64,000 bases of DNA from Ohtaekwangia sp035628875 (lineage in GTDB: Bacteria; Bacteroidota; Bacteroidia; Cytophagales; Cyclobacteriaceae). Location of the stretch: NCBI GenBank assembly GCA_035628875.1, contig DASPIZ010000146.1:1-64000 (forward strand), written 5' to 3'. A program made the translations under genes and the position numbers. The stretch's first letter is position 1. Every line of letters starts with the position of its first letter. Under the pieces are notes generated by a model, which made no database searches, was not told the origin of the DNA, and was given only the letters and a program-made list of their open reading frames with translations. Below, in pieces: positions 1-8,835 of the stretch.

Positions 1-160
1 CGCTATCAATTATCAATCATTCAAAGAACGTTTTGTCGCCCATTCTGGCAACAACCGATGGTCTCTAATCTAGAAGAAGATCGCTCTCCTTTAACCATTT
101 TTTTTCAATCTCTTCAGGCTCTTCCTTCCGATTCGCCTATCCCCTTTTCGTTTTGGGAGT
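1..160 (-). promoter_or_regulatory. Leader region of an rRNA operon (16S gene off the left edge)
   Basis: Read on the minus strand this stretch has no open frame. It ends toward the window edge with GTTCTTTGA (plus 21-29), the boxA-like motif that precedes 16S rRNA genes in Bacteroidota. It lies directly downstream of a strong promoter at 161-192. Together these suggest the transcribed leader of an rrn operon whose 16S gene would start left of base 1. The rRNA itself is not visible, so this is inference from the motif and its position. Confidence 0.6.
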
Positions 161-192
161 GCAAAGGTAATTCATCATCCCTCAGTTTCCAA
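161..192 (-). promoter_or_regulatory. Bacteroidota-type promoter facing the left edge
   Basis: On the minus strand there is a TTG (192-190), a 20-nt spacer and then TACCTTTGC (169-161). This matches the Bacteroidota sigma-ABfr consensus of a -33 TTG or TTTG and a -7 TAnnTTTG. It would drive the leader described at 1-160. Nothing is encoded on that strand before the window edge, which fits a stable-RNA operon. Confidence 0.65.
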
Positions 193-400
193 CTCCTTTG
201 CTAAAATAATTTTTTCACTCACCTTTCAACCCCAGTACAAATCCCAACGCCTTTAGGGGCCCCAAAAGTAATGCTTCGTCTGTTCCGTGCAAAAGAATTT
301 GAAAATTTATTTATCGAAGCCTGATATCGAACCGGCCGATGTAAAAATTTCATATAGACCAACCGTTGGGCATAAAAGGAAATCAGCAAAAGGAAATTCT

Positions 401-925
401 TCAGGGCGTTTTCGATCGCTTATATAATGGAACTGTACTGCACGGTTCACCAAACATTAAACTTGCAGCGACTGCACTTAATTTTGTTGTGGCTTCGATG
501 TAAGCGGCTAACGGAACCTGGATTTTACTACACCCTTTTACGACAACTTTTGCATTTGAAAAAAAATTCCAATCGACTTGCTGAAGCGCAGACCGATACA
601 AATCAACTTCCAAATCTTCTAAAGATCCAATCGTAACGTGCCGGGCATAGGGTTGTAAGGCGACTGCAACTAACATAAAAGCCCAGGTAGGAACAATGGC
701 ATCTGCTGTGCATGTTATAGCAACATACTTATCGCGATAATCTCCCCAGGAATGGGACTTAATATATTGTCTGAAATCCTTTTCCTTCAAAATCAATTCC
801 TGGAATAATTGCGCTTTAAGATCAATAACAACCCTTTCGCCAGGCTGGTAATACGACTCCAGATCAAAAGTGACCAATGCACTTGAAGCCACCCGATTTA
901 TTATGCCGTTTTCGTTATCCATCAT
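401..925 (-). CDS. DUF2480 family protein
   Basis: The 174-residue product matches my memory of DUF2480, a family restricted to Bacteroidota with no known function. It has no signal peptide or membrane segment, so it is probably cytoplasmic. Conserved-looking blocks are SALVTFDLESYYQPGER near the N-terminus and WAFMLVA in the middle. Its start overlaps the end of tsaB by 11 nt, so it is the last gene of the rpmH-rnpA-S41-tsaB unit and is probably translationally coupled. The family call is from recognition, not a search. Confidence 0.8.
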   Translation of the reverse strand: MMDNENGIINRVASSALVTFDLESYYQPGERVVIDLKAQLFQELILKEKDFRQYIKSHSWGDYRDKYVAITCTADAIVPTWAFMLVAVALQPYARHVTIGSLEDLEVDLYRSALQQVDWNFFSNAKVVVKGCSKIQVPLAAYIEATTKLSAVAASLMFGEPCSTVPLYKRSKTP

Positions 926-1646
926 TAATACTTAACACGAAATTACTTCCTGTTTGTTCGTTAGCTTTGACTTTTAAGGATTGCTTAATAAGAAATTCCT
1001 TCAAGTAAAGCGGTTCAAAGGTAACAAGATCCTCGTACATCCCTTCTCGAAATTTTGAATGGGCAAGTATCCCAAGTTGTGCGGCGCTGGGATAAATTCC
1101 GGAGATAAACACAGCGTTCTCGTGTTGAATCATCTCCTTACATTTGGCTGAACCGTTTCCGAAAAAAAGTACTTGATTAGTTTCTAACAATGCCAGAAAT
1201 GATGATTCATCAATAACCCTCGCTTCCAGTGGTTGTACAACGTTATTCTTTGCATCCAGAATATAACAGTAAACTTCCATTCTGCGCGCGTCAATCATCG
1301 GACAACATAAAGCCTTCGTGACGTTCATGTTGTTCACTTCGCTCGCCATAATTTCGAGCGTATTGCACGCGAGTAAGGGGATACTCAAAGTATAACAAAG
1401 ACCCTTCGCCGTTGAGGTGCCGATTCGCAAACCAGTATATGAGCCTGGCCCGGAAGAAACGGCTACTGCTGACAACATTTTAAAATCCTTGCCCGCAGTC
1501 TCCATAACCTGTTTGATTAGAACGGCAAGTTTACTCGCATGCGATTGATCCTGATGCAATTCCAAGCACGCGAGAACACGTCCACCATCATGTAAAGCAA
1601 CGGAACAAACAGATGTAGACGTTTCAAGACTAAGAATCAGACTCAT
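915..1646 (-). CDS. tsaB: tRNA threonylcarbamoyladenosine biosynthesis protein TsaB
   Basis: TsaB is the non-catalytic partner of TsaD in making t6A at position 37 of ANN-decoding tRNAs in the cytoplasm. The 243-residue product starts with an ASKHA-type strand (LILSLETST) and carries the family signature GPGSYTGLRIG at residues 66-76. Length is normal for TsaB. Its ATG overlaps the stop of the upstream S41 protease gene in a TAATG arrangement at 1646, which suggests coupled translation. Its 3' end overlaps the DUF2480 gene. Confidence 0.93.
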   Translation of the reverse strand: MSLILSLETSTSVCSVALHDGGRVLACLELHQDQSHASKLAVLIKQVMETAGKDFKMLSAVAVSSGPGSYTGLRIGTSTAKGLCYTLSIPLLACNTLEIMASEVNNMNVTKALCCPMIDARRMEVYCYILDAKNNVVQPLEARVIDESSFLALLETNQVLFFGNGSAKCKEMIQHENAVFISGIYPSAAQLGILAHSKFREGMYEDLVTFEPLYLKEFLIKQSLKVKANEQTGSNFVLSINDG

Positions 1647-3307
1647 TAATGTGGAGAAAGTAATTTGGCGTATTCCGTTGAATTATTTAATACCTGTTGC
1701 GCTTTAACTACAGCTTTATCGCGGGTTAATGCAATCTCTGCCTGACCTTCGTTCAAACCAAAATTAAAAGCAATCTGCTCTTCAAGGATCTCTTTGATTT
1801 CCTGTTTAAAACGAATCATGTCTTCCGATTTTCCCGCTTCGATCTTAGATTTCAACGTTTGCAACTGTGCTTCAAGTTCGGGATAATAGCGTTCATTTTT
1901 TGCGGCTTCAATTAACTGCTTCGCGCTTCTTTCCAGCGGTGTGGAATAGGTAAATTTATTTGTTTTAAGGTAACTCAGAAACTGTTCGTATTCTTTCTCC
2001 GAAAGACTAAATGTTTTAAAGTCTGCGGGTGCCTGATTTTCGGAACAGTACACCGTAGCGTATTGAAAAATCAACTGTGCATTGATCAATCCGGTTGTAA
2101 TCGTTCCAAGATATTCGTCTTCGACGATGATGTCGGGATCTAATCCACCGCCATCCAAAACTTTTCTTCCGTTTTGTGTTTGAAACTCGGATTTTGTTGA
2201 GTCCGCAAAACGTTCAACAGAACCGTCCGCCTTTCTATGAGCATAGTCCAAAGCCTGGATGCAACGTCCACTTGGAATATGGTATTTGGCGGTAGTGACT
2301 TTTAATTGCGAATTATAAGCCAATGGCCTTGTGGTCTGTACCAATCCCTTTCCGAATGTTTTTTTGCCTACCAATACGGCGCGGTCATAATCCTGTAAGG
2401 CGCCCGCCACGATTTCCGCAGCTGAGGCACTTCCTTCGCTTACCAGCACGCACATCGGTATTTCTATATCGACCGGGTTATTCAAAGTGCTGTAGGTTTT
2501 ATTCCACTCTTGCACTTTTCCCTTTGTAGAAACTACTTCAGATCCTTTTGGAACGAACAAGCTTACAATGTTTACGGCTTCATGCAGCAAGCCGCCTGGA
2601 TTGTCACGAAGGTCGAGAATCAATTTCGTGGCACCGCTGGCCTTCAGTTCCTGCACAGCTTCAGAAACTTCGCGTGCTGCTCCCGGTGTAAAATCATCAA
2701 GCTTTACATAGCCTGTTTCCAAATCTAGCATGCCGTAATACGCAAGATTGCTAATATTGATTTTTTCACGCTTTAACTTAACTATAAAGGCTTCTTTAGA
2801 TCCAACACGTTTAATGGTGATGTCTACATCAGTTTTAGGTTGGCCTTTTAATAATGCACTGATTTCGGATGTCGTTTTACCGTCTATCGGTTTACCATCA
2901 ACAGCGACGATTTCATCACCGACTTTTATTCCGGCTTTAAAAGCAGGAAAATCTTTGTATGGATGGCTGATCACTGTTTTCCTATTTACTACACTGATCA
3001 GGGCACCGATTCCACCATATTGACCTGTGGTCGTTATTTTAAATGATTCGATTTCATCTTCCGGAATGAAGTCAGTGTAAGGATCGAGGGATTCAAGCAT
3101 ACCATCGATGCTTTTTCGTACCAGCTTTTGAGGTTCGATCTCATCCACGTAATAGGCGTTAACCTCTTTGAAAAGTGTCGCATAAATATCCAAGCTTTTT
3201 GCAATATCAAAATACTTTTCAGCGGGGGCGCGAAAGGCAAAAGCTGCTGCAGCAACAACGAGAATAATGAATAACCATTTGTATTTCAGGAGAGGCATAA
3301 CACACAC
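1646..3307 (-). CDS. S41 family C-terminal processing peptidase
   Basis: This is a 553-residue CtpA/Tsp-type serine protease of the cell envelope. An N-terminal hydrophobic segment (about residues 11-26) acts as signal or anchor. A PDZ domain with the YGGIGALI binding loop spans about 85-170. The protease core has a Ser-Lys dyad, Ser295 in GSASAAE and Lys320 in FGKG, 25 residues apart as in the D1 processing protease. A C-terminal extension of about 150 residues is helical and charged, as in Bacteroidota homologues. Translation may begin at Met1 or Met4. It lies between rnpA and tsaB and shares its stop with the tsaB start. Confidence 0.92.
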   Translation of the reverse strand: MCVMPLLKYKWLFIILVVAAAAFAFRAPAEKYFDIAKSLDIYATLFKEVNAYYVDEIEPQKLVRKSIDGMLESLDPYTDFIPEDEIESFKITTTGQYGGIGALISVVNRKTVISHPYKDFPAFKAGIKVGDEIVAVDGKPIDGKTTSEISALLKGQPKTDVDITIKRVGSKEAFIVKLKREKINISNLAYYGMLDLETGYVKLDDFTPGAAREVSEAVQELKASGATKLILDLRDNPGGLLHEAVNIVSLFVPKGSEVVSTKGKVQEWNKTYSTLNNPVDIEIPMCVLVSEGSASAAEIVAGALQDYDRAVLVGKKTFGKGLVQTTRPLAYNSQLKVTTAKYHIPSGRCIQALDYAHRKADGSVERFADSTKSEFQTQNGRKVLDGGGLDPDIIVEDEYLGTITTGLINAQLIFQYATVYCSENQAPADFKTFSLSEKEYEQFLSYLKTNKFTYSTPLERSAKQLIEAAKNERYYPELEAQLQTLKSKIEAGKSEDMIRFKQEIKEILEEQIAFNFGLNEGQAEIALTRDKAVVKAQQVLNNSTEYAKLLSPH

Positions 3308-3350
3308 ATTTTAGGGTCGAACGTAAAGGAAAAAAAAATTGAATCGACCC

Positions 3351-3746
3351 TTACGATTGTTTTGGGCCGGTCATTTTTCCAGCATGTAATTTCGGAATTT
3401 TCTGAAGCGCCTGAAGCATCTTTCTCTCTATTTCTTCCCAGTGTAATATTTCCTTATGAGTATACACAAAACCAATAATAATTTTTGGTTCTGGTGTGAG
3501 CACCTGCTTGTGGAGCCGATAGGATTCCCGAATTCTTCGTTTGATTTTATTCCGGTCTGTAGCTCTTTTAAAATGCCGTTTCGAAACTGATATCAGGATC
3601 TGGTGACATGAAATCCCGGGATTGCGATTAAGCGTGAATAATACCTTGTACGGGAATAAATAAAAAGAGGAACCCTTCGTGAAGAGTTCCTGAATGTCTT
3701 TTTCTTTTTTAAGCCTTTCTTCTTTTCGAAAAGTAAATTTCCCCAT
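3351..3746 (-). CDS. rnpA: Ribonuclease P protein component
   Basis: The 131-residue basic protein is the protein subunit of RNase P, which removes 5' leaders from pre-tRNAs. The signature RATDRNKIKRRIRESYR is at residues 61-77, with the usual FxLxKxxRLKKxxD-type N-terminus. It follows rpmH by 87 nt, the conserved bacterial rpmH-rnpA pairing. An inverted repeat (AGGGTCGA at 3313-3320, TCGACCCT at 3344-3351) overlaps its stop codon, but the T-run lies in the loop, so it is not a classical terminator. Confidence 0.95.
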   Translation of the reverse strand: MGKFTFRKEERLKKEKDIQELFTKGSSFYLFPYKVLFTLNRNPGISCHQILISVSKRHFKRATDRNKIKRRIRESYRLHKQVLTPEPKIIIGFVYTHKEILHWEEIERKMLQALQKIPKLHAGKMTGPKQS

Positions 3747-3833
3747 GGCATTTATCTTATCAGATTCAGGGCGATGGCCTGAAAGGGTTTTAATCCAAGC
3801 TCTGACGTCCGTGGAGAACTTTTTCCCGGAAGC

Positions 3834-3995
3834 TTATTTGTGCTTTAAGGTCTTTTCGTCAGAAACAGTAAGTTTCTTACGACCTTTTCTTCTGCGCGAA
3901 GCTAAAACCCTGCGACCATTTGCAGTTGCCATGCGTTCACGGAAACCGTGCTTATTCTTTCTCTTTCTGCGGGAAGGTTGATATGTACGTTTCAT
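3834..3995 (-). CDS. rpmH: 50S ribosomal protein L34
   Basis: This 53-residue protein is too short for many gene callers but is unmistakable: it begins MKRTYQPSRRKRKNKHGF and contains ATANGRRVLASRRRKGR. L34 is a small rRNA-binding protein of the large ribosomal subunit. The gene heads the rpmH-rnpA-S41-tsaB-DUF2480 unit. A Bacteroidota-type promoter lies just upstream at 4030-4061, leaving a leader of about 30 nt. Confidence 0.97.
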   Translation of the reverse strand: MKRTYQPSRRKRKNKHGFRERMATANGRRVLASRRRKGRKKLTVSDEKTLKHK

Positions 3996-4029
3996 TTCTT
4001 TGGTCCGTTTAGCCTAAAAATTTAGGGCT

Positions 4030-4061
4030 GCAAAGATGATCAGGATTTCCCGAAATTACAA
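4030..4061 (-). promoter_or_regulatory. Probable promoter of rpmH operon
   Basis: On the minus strand there is a TTG (4061-4059), a 20-nt spacer and CATCTTTGC (4038-4030). This fits the Bacteroidota -33/-7 pattern with one mismatch (C for T) in the -7 box. It is the only good match upstream of rpmH. Confidence 0.55.
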
Positions 4062-4129
4062 CCAAACCATCGTCATTTCCAGAAAAAAGTGCAAAACGGC
4101 CTTTTTTCGAAGGTTTTTGTGAACTCTGT

Positions 4130-5125
4130 TTATGAAACCAAATCCTTCAGAATTTTTTCTGCCTGATCTGGCCGCAAGCGCGGACCGAACTGTGTTACCA
4201 CCAGTGACGATGCGATCGACGCTAATTTTCCTGCGCCGACGAAACTATGGTGATGCGTAATAGCATACAAGAAAGCACCGGCAAACATGTCACCCGCACC
4301 ATTCGTGTCAACTGCCTTTACGGGGTTGGGTTTTACTTCGATAAAGTCATTCCCATCAAAAAGAACAGCGCCATTTGCACCCAATGTAATGGCAAATCGT
4401 TTTGCGACCTTTTTTAATTCTTCCCGTGCCTCGGCAACGGTATCGGTTCTGGTGAATATCAGGGCTTCTTCATCGTTGCAGAACAAAAGATCAACACCAT
4501 CTCCTACAATTTCAGACATCTGGTTTGAAAAATACTTCACCATACTCGGATCCGAGAACGTGAGCGCTACCAGCACATTATTCTTTCTTGCGATTTCCTT
4601 CGCAGCTTTCATGGCATCCAAACCATTCGGGCTGGCCACAAGGTAACCTTCAAGATATAGATAGGTTGAGTCGATAATGGCTTGTTCATTTAAGTGCGGG
4701 GGCGAAAGAAAAGAACTAACACCAAGAAACGTATTCATGGTGCGGTGCGCATCTGGTGTCGTCATTACAAGACAACGTCCGCTGTGACCCTCAGGACAAT
4801 CGTCGTATTTCAGACTTGTGTCTACGCCATTTCTTTTCAGATCGGCAAGAAAGAATTTACCAAGTTCGTCTTTTGCTACAAGACAAGTATAAAACGACTT
4901 GCCACCAAACTGATTTACAGCCACCACTGTATTCCCAGCCGAGCCGCCTCCTGACATTTTACTTTTCTTCATATCGATTACTTTCATCAGCTCCAGCTGA
5001 CGCTTCTCGTCGACAAGAGTCATTACCCCTTTTTCAATGTTATTGGATGTAAAAAAATTGTGATCTACTTCTGTTACAATATCCACAATGGCATTACCGA
5101 TGCCACATACATTATATTTCTTCAT
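4130..5125 (-). CDS. Adenosine kinase / PfkB-family carbohydrate kinase
   Basis: The 331-residue PfkB-fold kinase most likely phosphorylates adenosine to AMP in the cytoplasm. Features seen are the N-terminal GIGNAIVDIV strand, the GGSAGNT substrate-binding loop, and the C-terminal catalytic motif DTNGAGDMFAGAF with its Asp general base. I chose the Met of MKKYNVCG (5125); an upstream in-frame Met at 5161 would add 12 residues that do not look like protein. Adenosine specificity is inferred from overall similarity to annotated bacterial adenosine kinases; another nucleoside or sugar is possible. Confidence 0.88.
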   Translation of the reverse strand: MKKYNVCGIGNAIVDIVTEVDHNFFTSNNIEKGVMTLVDEKRQLELMKVIDMKKSKMSGGGSAGNTVVAVNQFGGKSFYTCLVAKDELGKFFLADLKRNGVDTSLKYDDCPEGHSGRCLVMTTPDAHRTMNTFLGVSSFLSPPHLNEQAIIDSTYLYLEGYLVASPNGLDAMKAAKEIARKNNVLVALTFSDPSMVKYFSNQMSEIVGDGVDLLFCNDEEALIFTRTDTVAEAREELKKVAKRFAITLGANGAVLFDGNDFIEVKPNPVKAVDTNGAGDMFAGAFLYAITHHHSFVGAGKLASIASSLVVTQFGPRLRPDQAEKILKDLVS

Positions 5126-5188
5126 GCCGCAAAATTTCGTGCAATGATAGGTAAAACCCACGAGCTATTACTGCGGCCGATGAATTTT

Positions 5189-6097
5189 TCATTTTGGCTG
5201 GATGTTTAAAGTCATCTTGTATTTTCTTGCACGATCGGGATAATCTGTAATAAATCCGTCAACACCCATTCCTTTGTAGGCCAGCATTTCGGCTTCCTCA
5301 TTAATTCCCCACGGAATGACCCTGATTCTTTTTTTATGCAGATACTGGACCTTTTCGCGCGTTAGCAACCTGTAATCGGGACTATATATCGATGGTTTAA
5401 AACCAAGGGCGTTGAGATTTGCATCGATGGAATTCATATTTTCGACCAGGGCTGATAATCTTACGTCAGGATATTTTTTATGCCAATAACGCAAGACACG
5501 GAAATCGAACGATTGAATAACCACCCTTTCAAGCGGTAAATATTGATCGATTAATTCGTAAACGAGATCGGAAAATTCTTCTACGCCAGGATGATAAATC
5601 TTATCGCCCACAGGCGTACTCTTTAGTTCGATGTTATAATCCACCAAATATTGCGAATAATTCCGGATGTGGTCTTCGACCGCCACAATCACGTCGCTTA
5701 ACAGTGGTTTGTAGCTTTCTTGTTTTTGTTGTGATGGAAAAAGCACGTGTCCTTTTGAACCACAATCAAACTGGAGCACTTCGTCATACGTCATCTTGTA
5801 TATATTGTACTTTTTCTGTTCCGCAATTTTAATTGAATCTCCGGACGGTTTGAGGCAAATAGAAGCTGCCATCCAAGGTTCATGAGATAGTATGACCTGT
5901 TTGTCTTTGGTGATCACAACATCCAGTTCCACCGTCGTTACACCGAGGTCGAGTGCCGCCAGGAAACCAGGAATAGAATTTTCCGGAAATAATCCACGTG
6001 CACCGCGATGACCCTGCACTTCAAACCTTGGAATGTATTGTGCTTCCAGCTGACCAAATAAAAAACAAGCAGCAATCAACAACTTAACTTTCATCAT
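5189..6097 (-). CDS. Secreted glycerophosphodiester phosphodiesterase
   Basis: This 302-residue enzyme hydrolyses glycerophosphodiesters to glycerol-3-phosphate and an alcohol. A signal peptide (residues 1 to about 19, ending FGQLEAQ) predicts export. The GDPD core begins with QGHRGARGLFPENS, carrying the catalytic His-Arg and metal-binding Glu-Asn, followed by VELDVVITKDKQVILSHEP with further acidic ligands and the second His. The C-terminus has the expected GINEEAEMLAYKGMGVDGFITDYPD motif. It lies 63 nt downstream of the adenosine kinase start on the same strand, but a functional link is not evident. Confidence 0.93.
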   Translation of the reverse strand: MMKVKLLIAACFLFGQLEAQYIPRFEVQGHRGARGLFPENSIPGFLAALDLGVTTVELDVVITKDKQVILSHEPWMAASICLKPSGDSIKIAEQKKYNIYKMTYDEVLQFDCGSKGHVLFPSQQKQESYKPLLSDVIVAVEDHIRNYSQYLVDYNIELKSTPVGDKIYHPGVEEFSDLVYELIDQYLPLERVVIQSFDFRVLRYWHKKYPDVRLSALVENMNSIDANLNALGFKPSIYSPDYRLLTREKVQYLHKKRIRVIPWGINEEAEMLAYKGMGVDGFITDYPDRARKYKMTLNIQPK

Positions 6098-6241
6098 GAA
6101 GCGAATATAATGGATAACCGTATCAACGACTATTCTTTCATTGCATTATTCGACAAATCAAAAATCATTGATCATTCATACGACAAACAATACAAGAAAT
6201 AGATTCTCTATTCATATTGAATGACTCGATTGATCATAAAA

Positions 6242-6277
6242 GAAGCTTAGTGATAACTTTTATTATCACTAAGCTTC
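6242..6277 (-). terminator. Hairpin terminator after the GH3 gene
   Basis: A perfect 15-bp inverted repeat (6242-6256 with 6263-6277) and a 6-nt loop sits 22 bp past the GH3 stop. On the minus strand it is followed by a short T-rich run (TCTTTTAT). The stem is AT-rich, so it may act in both directions or as an mRNA-stabilising end. Confidence 0.6.
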
Positions 6278-6298
6278 AATGCCTTAATTAATTCGAAA

Positions 6299-8602
6299 TT
6301 ATTTGCGTGATAATTTAAATCGCGTTTTCAAGTCGCCCACCATAACAGTGAAGTAACCATCTTCTAAAAGTTGTTCACCGTTTTTATTTGGAAATGTAAG
6401 ATCGCGCTCCGGCTTAATTGTAAATGTAAAAGTTTTCGATGCGCCCGGTTCTATCAATGATTTTTCATAATACTTCAATTCGCGTACAGGCCTTGATATA
6501 CTTCCTACCTCATCGTGCAGAAACCATAAAATAGCTTCTTTGCCAGGTCTGTCACCTGTATTTTTTACTGTAACGCTTGCTTTTATTTCACCCGTTGCGC
6601 TGGTTAGGACAGAGTCGCTCAATTTCAGATCACTATAAGCAAACGTTGTGTAACTTAAACCGAAACCAAAAGGAACAAGCGCAACAGGATTATCAATTTC
6701 ATGCGCGAGGGTAACTTCACTTACCTTATGATTGTGCGGCACCAACCGGTTAACAGCGTATGGATAGGTGAAACTCATTTTAGCACTCGGATTTACTTTT
6801 CCACTCACAATTTCTGCAATCGCCTGCGCGCCTTCAAAACCAGGCAGACCAGCAAACAACACAGCCTTACAGTCAGGATAAATTTTAGTAATTACACGCG
6901 GTCTTCCACTGATGATAACAAGGATCACAGGCTTGCCAGTTTCCTTTGCCGCTTTAACTAACTCCACCTGGTCTTCCGGTAATGAAATGTCAATAATGCT
7001 TCCGAATCCTTCTGCATACGGCATTTCGCCTACGGTTACAACAACCGCATCAGCAGCTGCCGCCTTTTGTTTTATTTCCGCAGCCGACGAAGCCAGAGAA
7101 ACGTTGGCGAACTCTTTTTGTAGCGCAGTATAAACTGTGAGCATATCTTTTGGATATATGCCTTCTTCCGCGGGGATCCAACGGAGGGTCCACCCGCCAC
7201 CCAGGGGTTGCTTGAGGTTCGCCAACGGACCGGCTACCAGTACATTTTTAACGCTTGCCGGATCTAGTGGTAAGGCGTTTTCATTTTTCATTAATACAAT
7301 CGATTCGCGCGCAGCCTCCAACGCTTTCGCTTTGTTTTCCGCAGATCCAATCCGGTTAAACCGGTCGTTTCTTGGAAAAGGATTTTCAAAAAGGCCTAAC
7401 TCATATTTCAATCTAAGTATCCGGCTTACAGAGAGATCAATGCGTTCCTCCGAAATTCTTCCTTCTTCAACCAGCTCGCGAAGAAGATCGCAGAATGTGG
7501 TAGTATATGGTGTCATGGCAACATCAACACCCGCCATGATGGCTTTATAAGTTGCTTCTTTTTCGTTTTCCGCCACACGATGATTACGGTATAAGCGGAT
7601 GATATCTTCCCAATCGGTAACAGCAACACCTTTAAACTTCAGCTGATCGCGAAGCACTTCTGTTAAAGCCCAATACGAAGCGTGAACCGGTTCTCCATTA
7701 ATTTCACCACTGTTAATCATTACGGTTTTAATACCAGCATCAATGGCGGCTTTAAATGACGGCAAATGAAACTCATACAACGCCTGTTCAGATACATCTA
7801 CAGGGCCACGATCCCATCCGTATTTAGGATCAGAATAGGCAAAAAAGTGTTTTGCTGAAGCAGCGATTTTATAAGGCGCGATAGTTTCGTTATTCTGAAC
7901 GGAATTCACGAATATACTTCCCATCGTCGCAGACACATAAGGAGATTCACCCAATGTCTCGTAAAAGCGTCCCCAAAGCGGTGTACGCGCAAGATCGAGC
8001 ACAGGCGCGAAGAGCCATTGGTGACCGATATCAGCCGTTTCGATGGCCGTAACGTGAGCCATATCCGCAGGGAACTGGTTATTATAAGAAGCCGCCGTAT
8101 TAATACCATGCGGAAAGATTGTTCCACCTTCCAGGTAATTCGGTCCATGCATGTGGTCCACACCGTAAATAACCGGAATCTTGTGCCTGGATAACCTCAG
8201 GTTTGTTTCCTGTATTTCTTTGTAGAACTGATACCATGTTTCAGCGGGTACTGCAATGCCATTTAAGAATGAACCAACATGATACTTTCTTAACATCGTA
8301 GCCAGTTTAGCTGTATCTACCTTGATTTCAATTTTTAAGTCGGCGCCTGCTCCCCATTGTGCATTGGTAACAATTTCCGAATTATTGATCTGCGTCATCT
8401 GACCGATCTTTTCTCCCAGCGACATTATGCTGATTAGGTCATCGATTTTCCTTTCGATATCAGCGTTATCACTTCGTTCAAATTTTCGTAGATCAGATAC
8501 AACCGTTTTAGGAGTTTCAGAACTATTTTTACTCGATTGGCATCGTGTTAGCAGTAGACTGGCGAATGCCACCATTACCAGGCATCTAAAAAGCATTTTC
8601 AT
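6299..8602 (-). CDS. Glycoside hydrolase family 3 (beta-glucosidase-like) lipoprotein
   Basis: The product of 767 residues has a lipoprotein-like signal ending LLLTRC, so it probably sits in the outer membrane or periplasm. The GH3 (alpha/beta)8 barrel starts near MSLGEKIGQMTQI. The nucleophile Asp is in VAVTDWEDI. The C-terminal alpha/beta sandwich starts around VLVAGPLANLKQPLGGGW and a fibronectin III-like domain ends the protein. It probably releases glucose or another sugar from beta-linked oligosaccharides; the TDWED form resembles exo-beta-glucanases more than BglX. I start at MKMLFRC (8602), because the residues of the longer frame to 8644 precede the signal. Confidence 0.92.
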   Translation of the reverse strand: MKMLFRCLVMVAFASLLLTRCQSSKNSSETPKTVVSDLRKFERSDNADIERKIDDLISIMSLGEKIGQMTQINNSEIVTNAQWGAGADLKIEIKVDTAKLATMLRKYHVGSFLNGIAVPAETWYQFYKEIQETNLRLSRHKIPVIYGVDHMHGPNYLEGGTIFPHGINTAASYNNQFPADMAHVTAIETADIGHQWLFAPVLDLARTPLWGRFYETLGESPYVSATMGSIFVNSVQNNETIAPYKIAASAKHFFAYSDPKYGWDRGPVDVSEQALYEFHLPSFKAAIDAGIKTVMINSGEINGEPVHASYWALTEVLRDQLKFKGVAVTDWEDIIRLYRNHRVAENEKEATYKAIMAGVDVAMTPYTTTFCDLLRELVEEGRISEERIDLSVSRILRLKYELGLFENPFPRNDRFNRIGSAENKAKALEAARESIVLMKNENALPLDPASVKNVLVAGPLANLKQPLGGGWTLRWIPAEEGIYPKDMLTVYTALQKEFANVSLASSAAEIKQKAAAADAVVVTVGEMPYAEGFGSIIDISLPEDQVELVKAAKETGKPVILVIISGRPRVITKIYPDCKAVLFAGLPGFEGAQAIAEIVSGKVNPSAKMSFTYPYAVNRLVPHNHKVSEVTLAHEIDNPVALVPFGFGLSYTTFAYSDLKLSDSVLTSATGEIKASVTVKNTGDRPGKEAILWFLHDEVGSISRPVRELKYYEKSLIEPGASKTFTFTIKPERDLTFPNKNGEQLLEDGYFTVMVGDLKTRFKLSRK

Positions 8603-8835
8603 TGAATTATCGGGTTTGGGTTTGGTTAAGGATAAAAATAACATGAGTCAAAGGCTAATAGCTGCCAGTTGGAATTATTTAAAGAAAATGATACCGCAAT
8701 CGTTTTCGCATTGACAATTCGCATATTCCTTATTGTGATTAATAGGATTTTTTAAATTCTACTTTGGGTGAAAGGGTAAAATGACAACGAAAAATGTGGT
8801 GAACGAATTCGTATTTCAAAGGTGAAAAGCGCAGC

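Noticed and set aside
3313..3351. Inverted repeat AGGGTCGA/TCGACCCT as an rnpA terminator
   Set aside because: The T-run lies in the 23-nt loop, not after the stem, and the stem overlaps the rnpA stop codon. The next gene follows in the same operon.
5126..5161. N-terminal extension of adenosine kinase from the ATG at 5161
   Set aside because: The 12 extra residues are not conserved-looking, and MKKYNVCGIGNAIVDIV is the usual family start.
7906..8163. Extra minus-strand frame inside the GH3 gene
   Set aside because: It overlaps the GH3 barrel in another frame and its composition is that of an out-of-frame reading.
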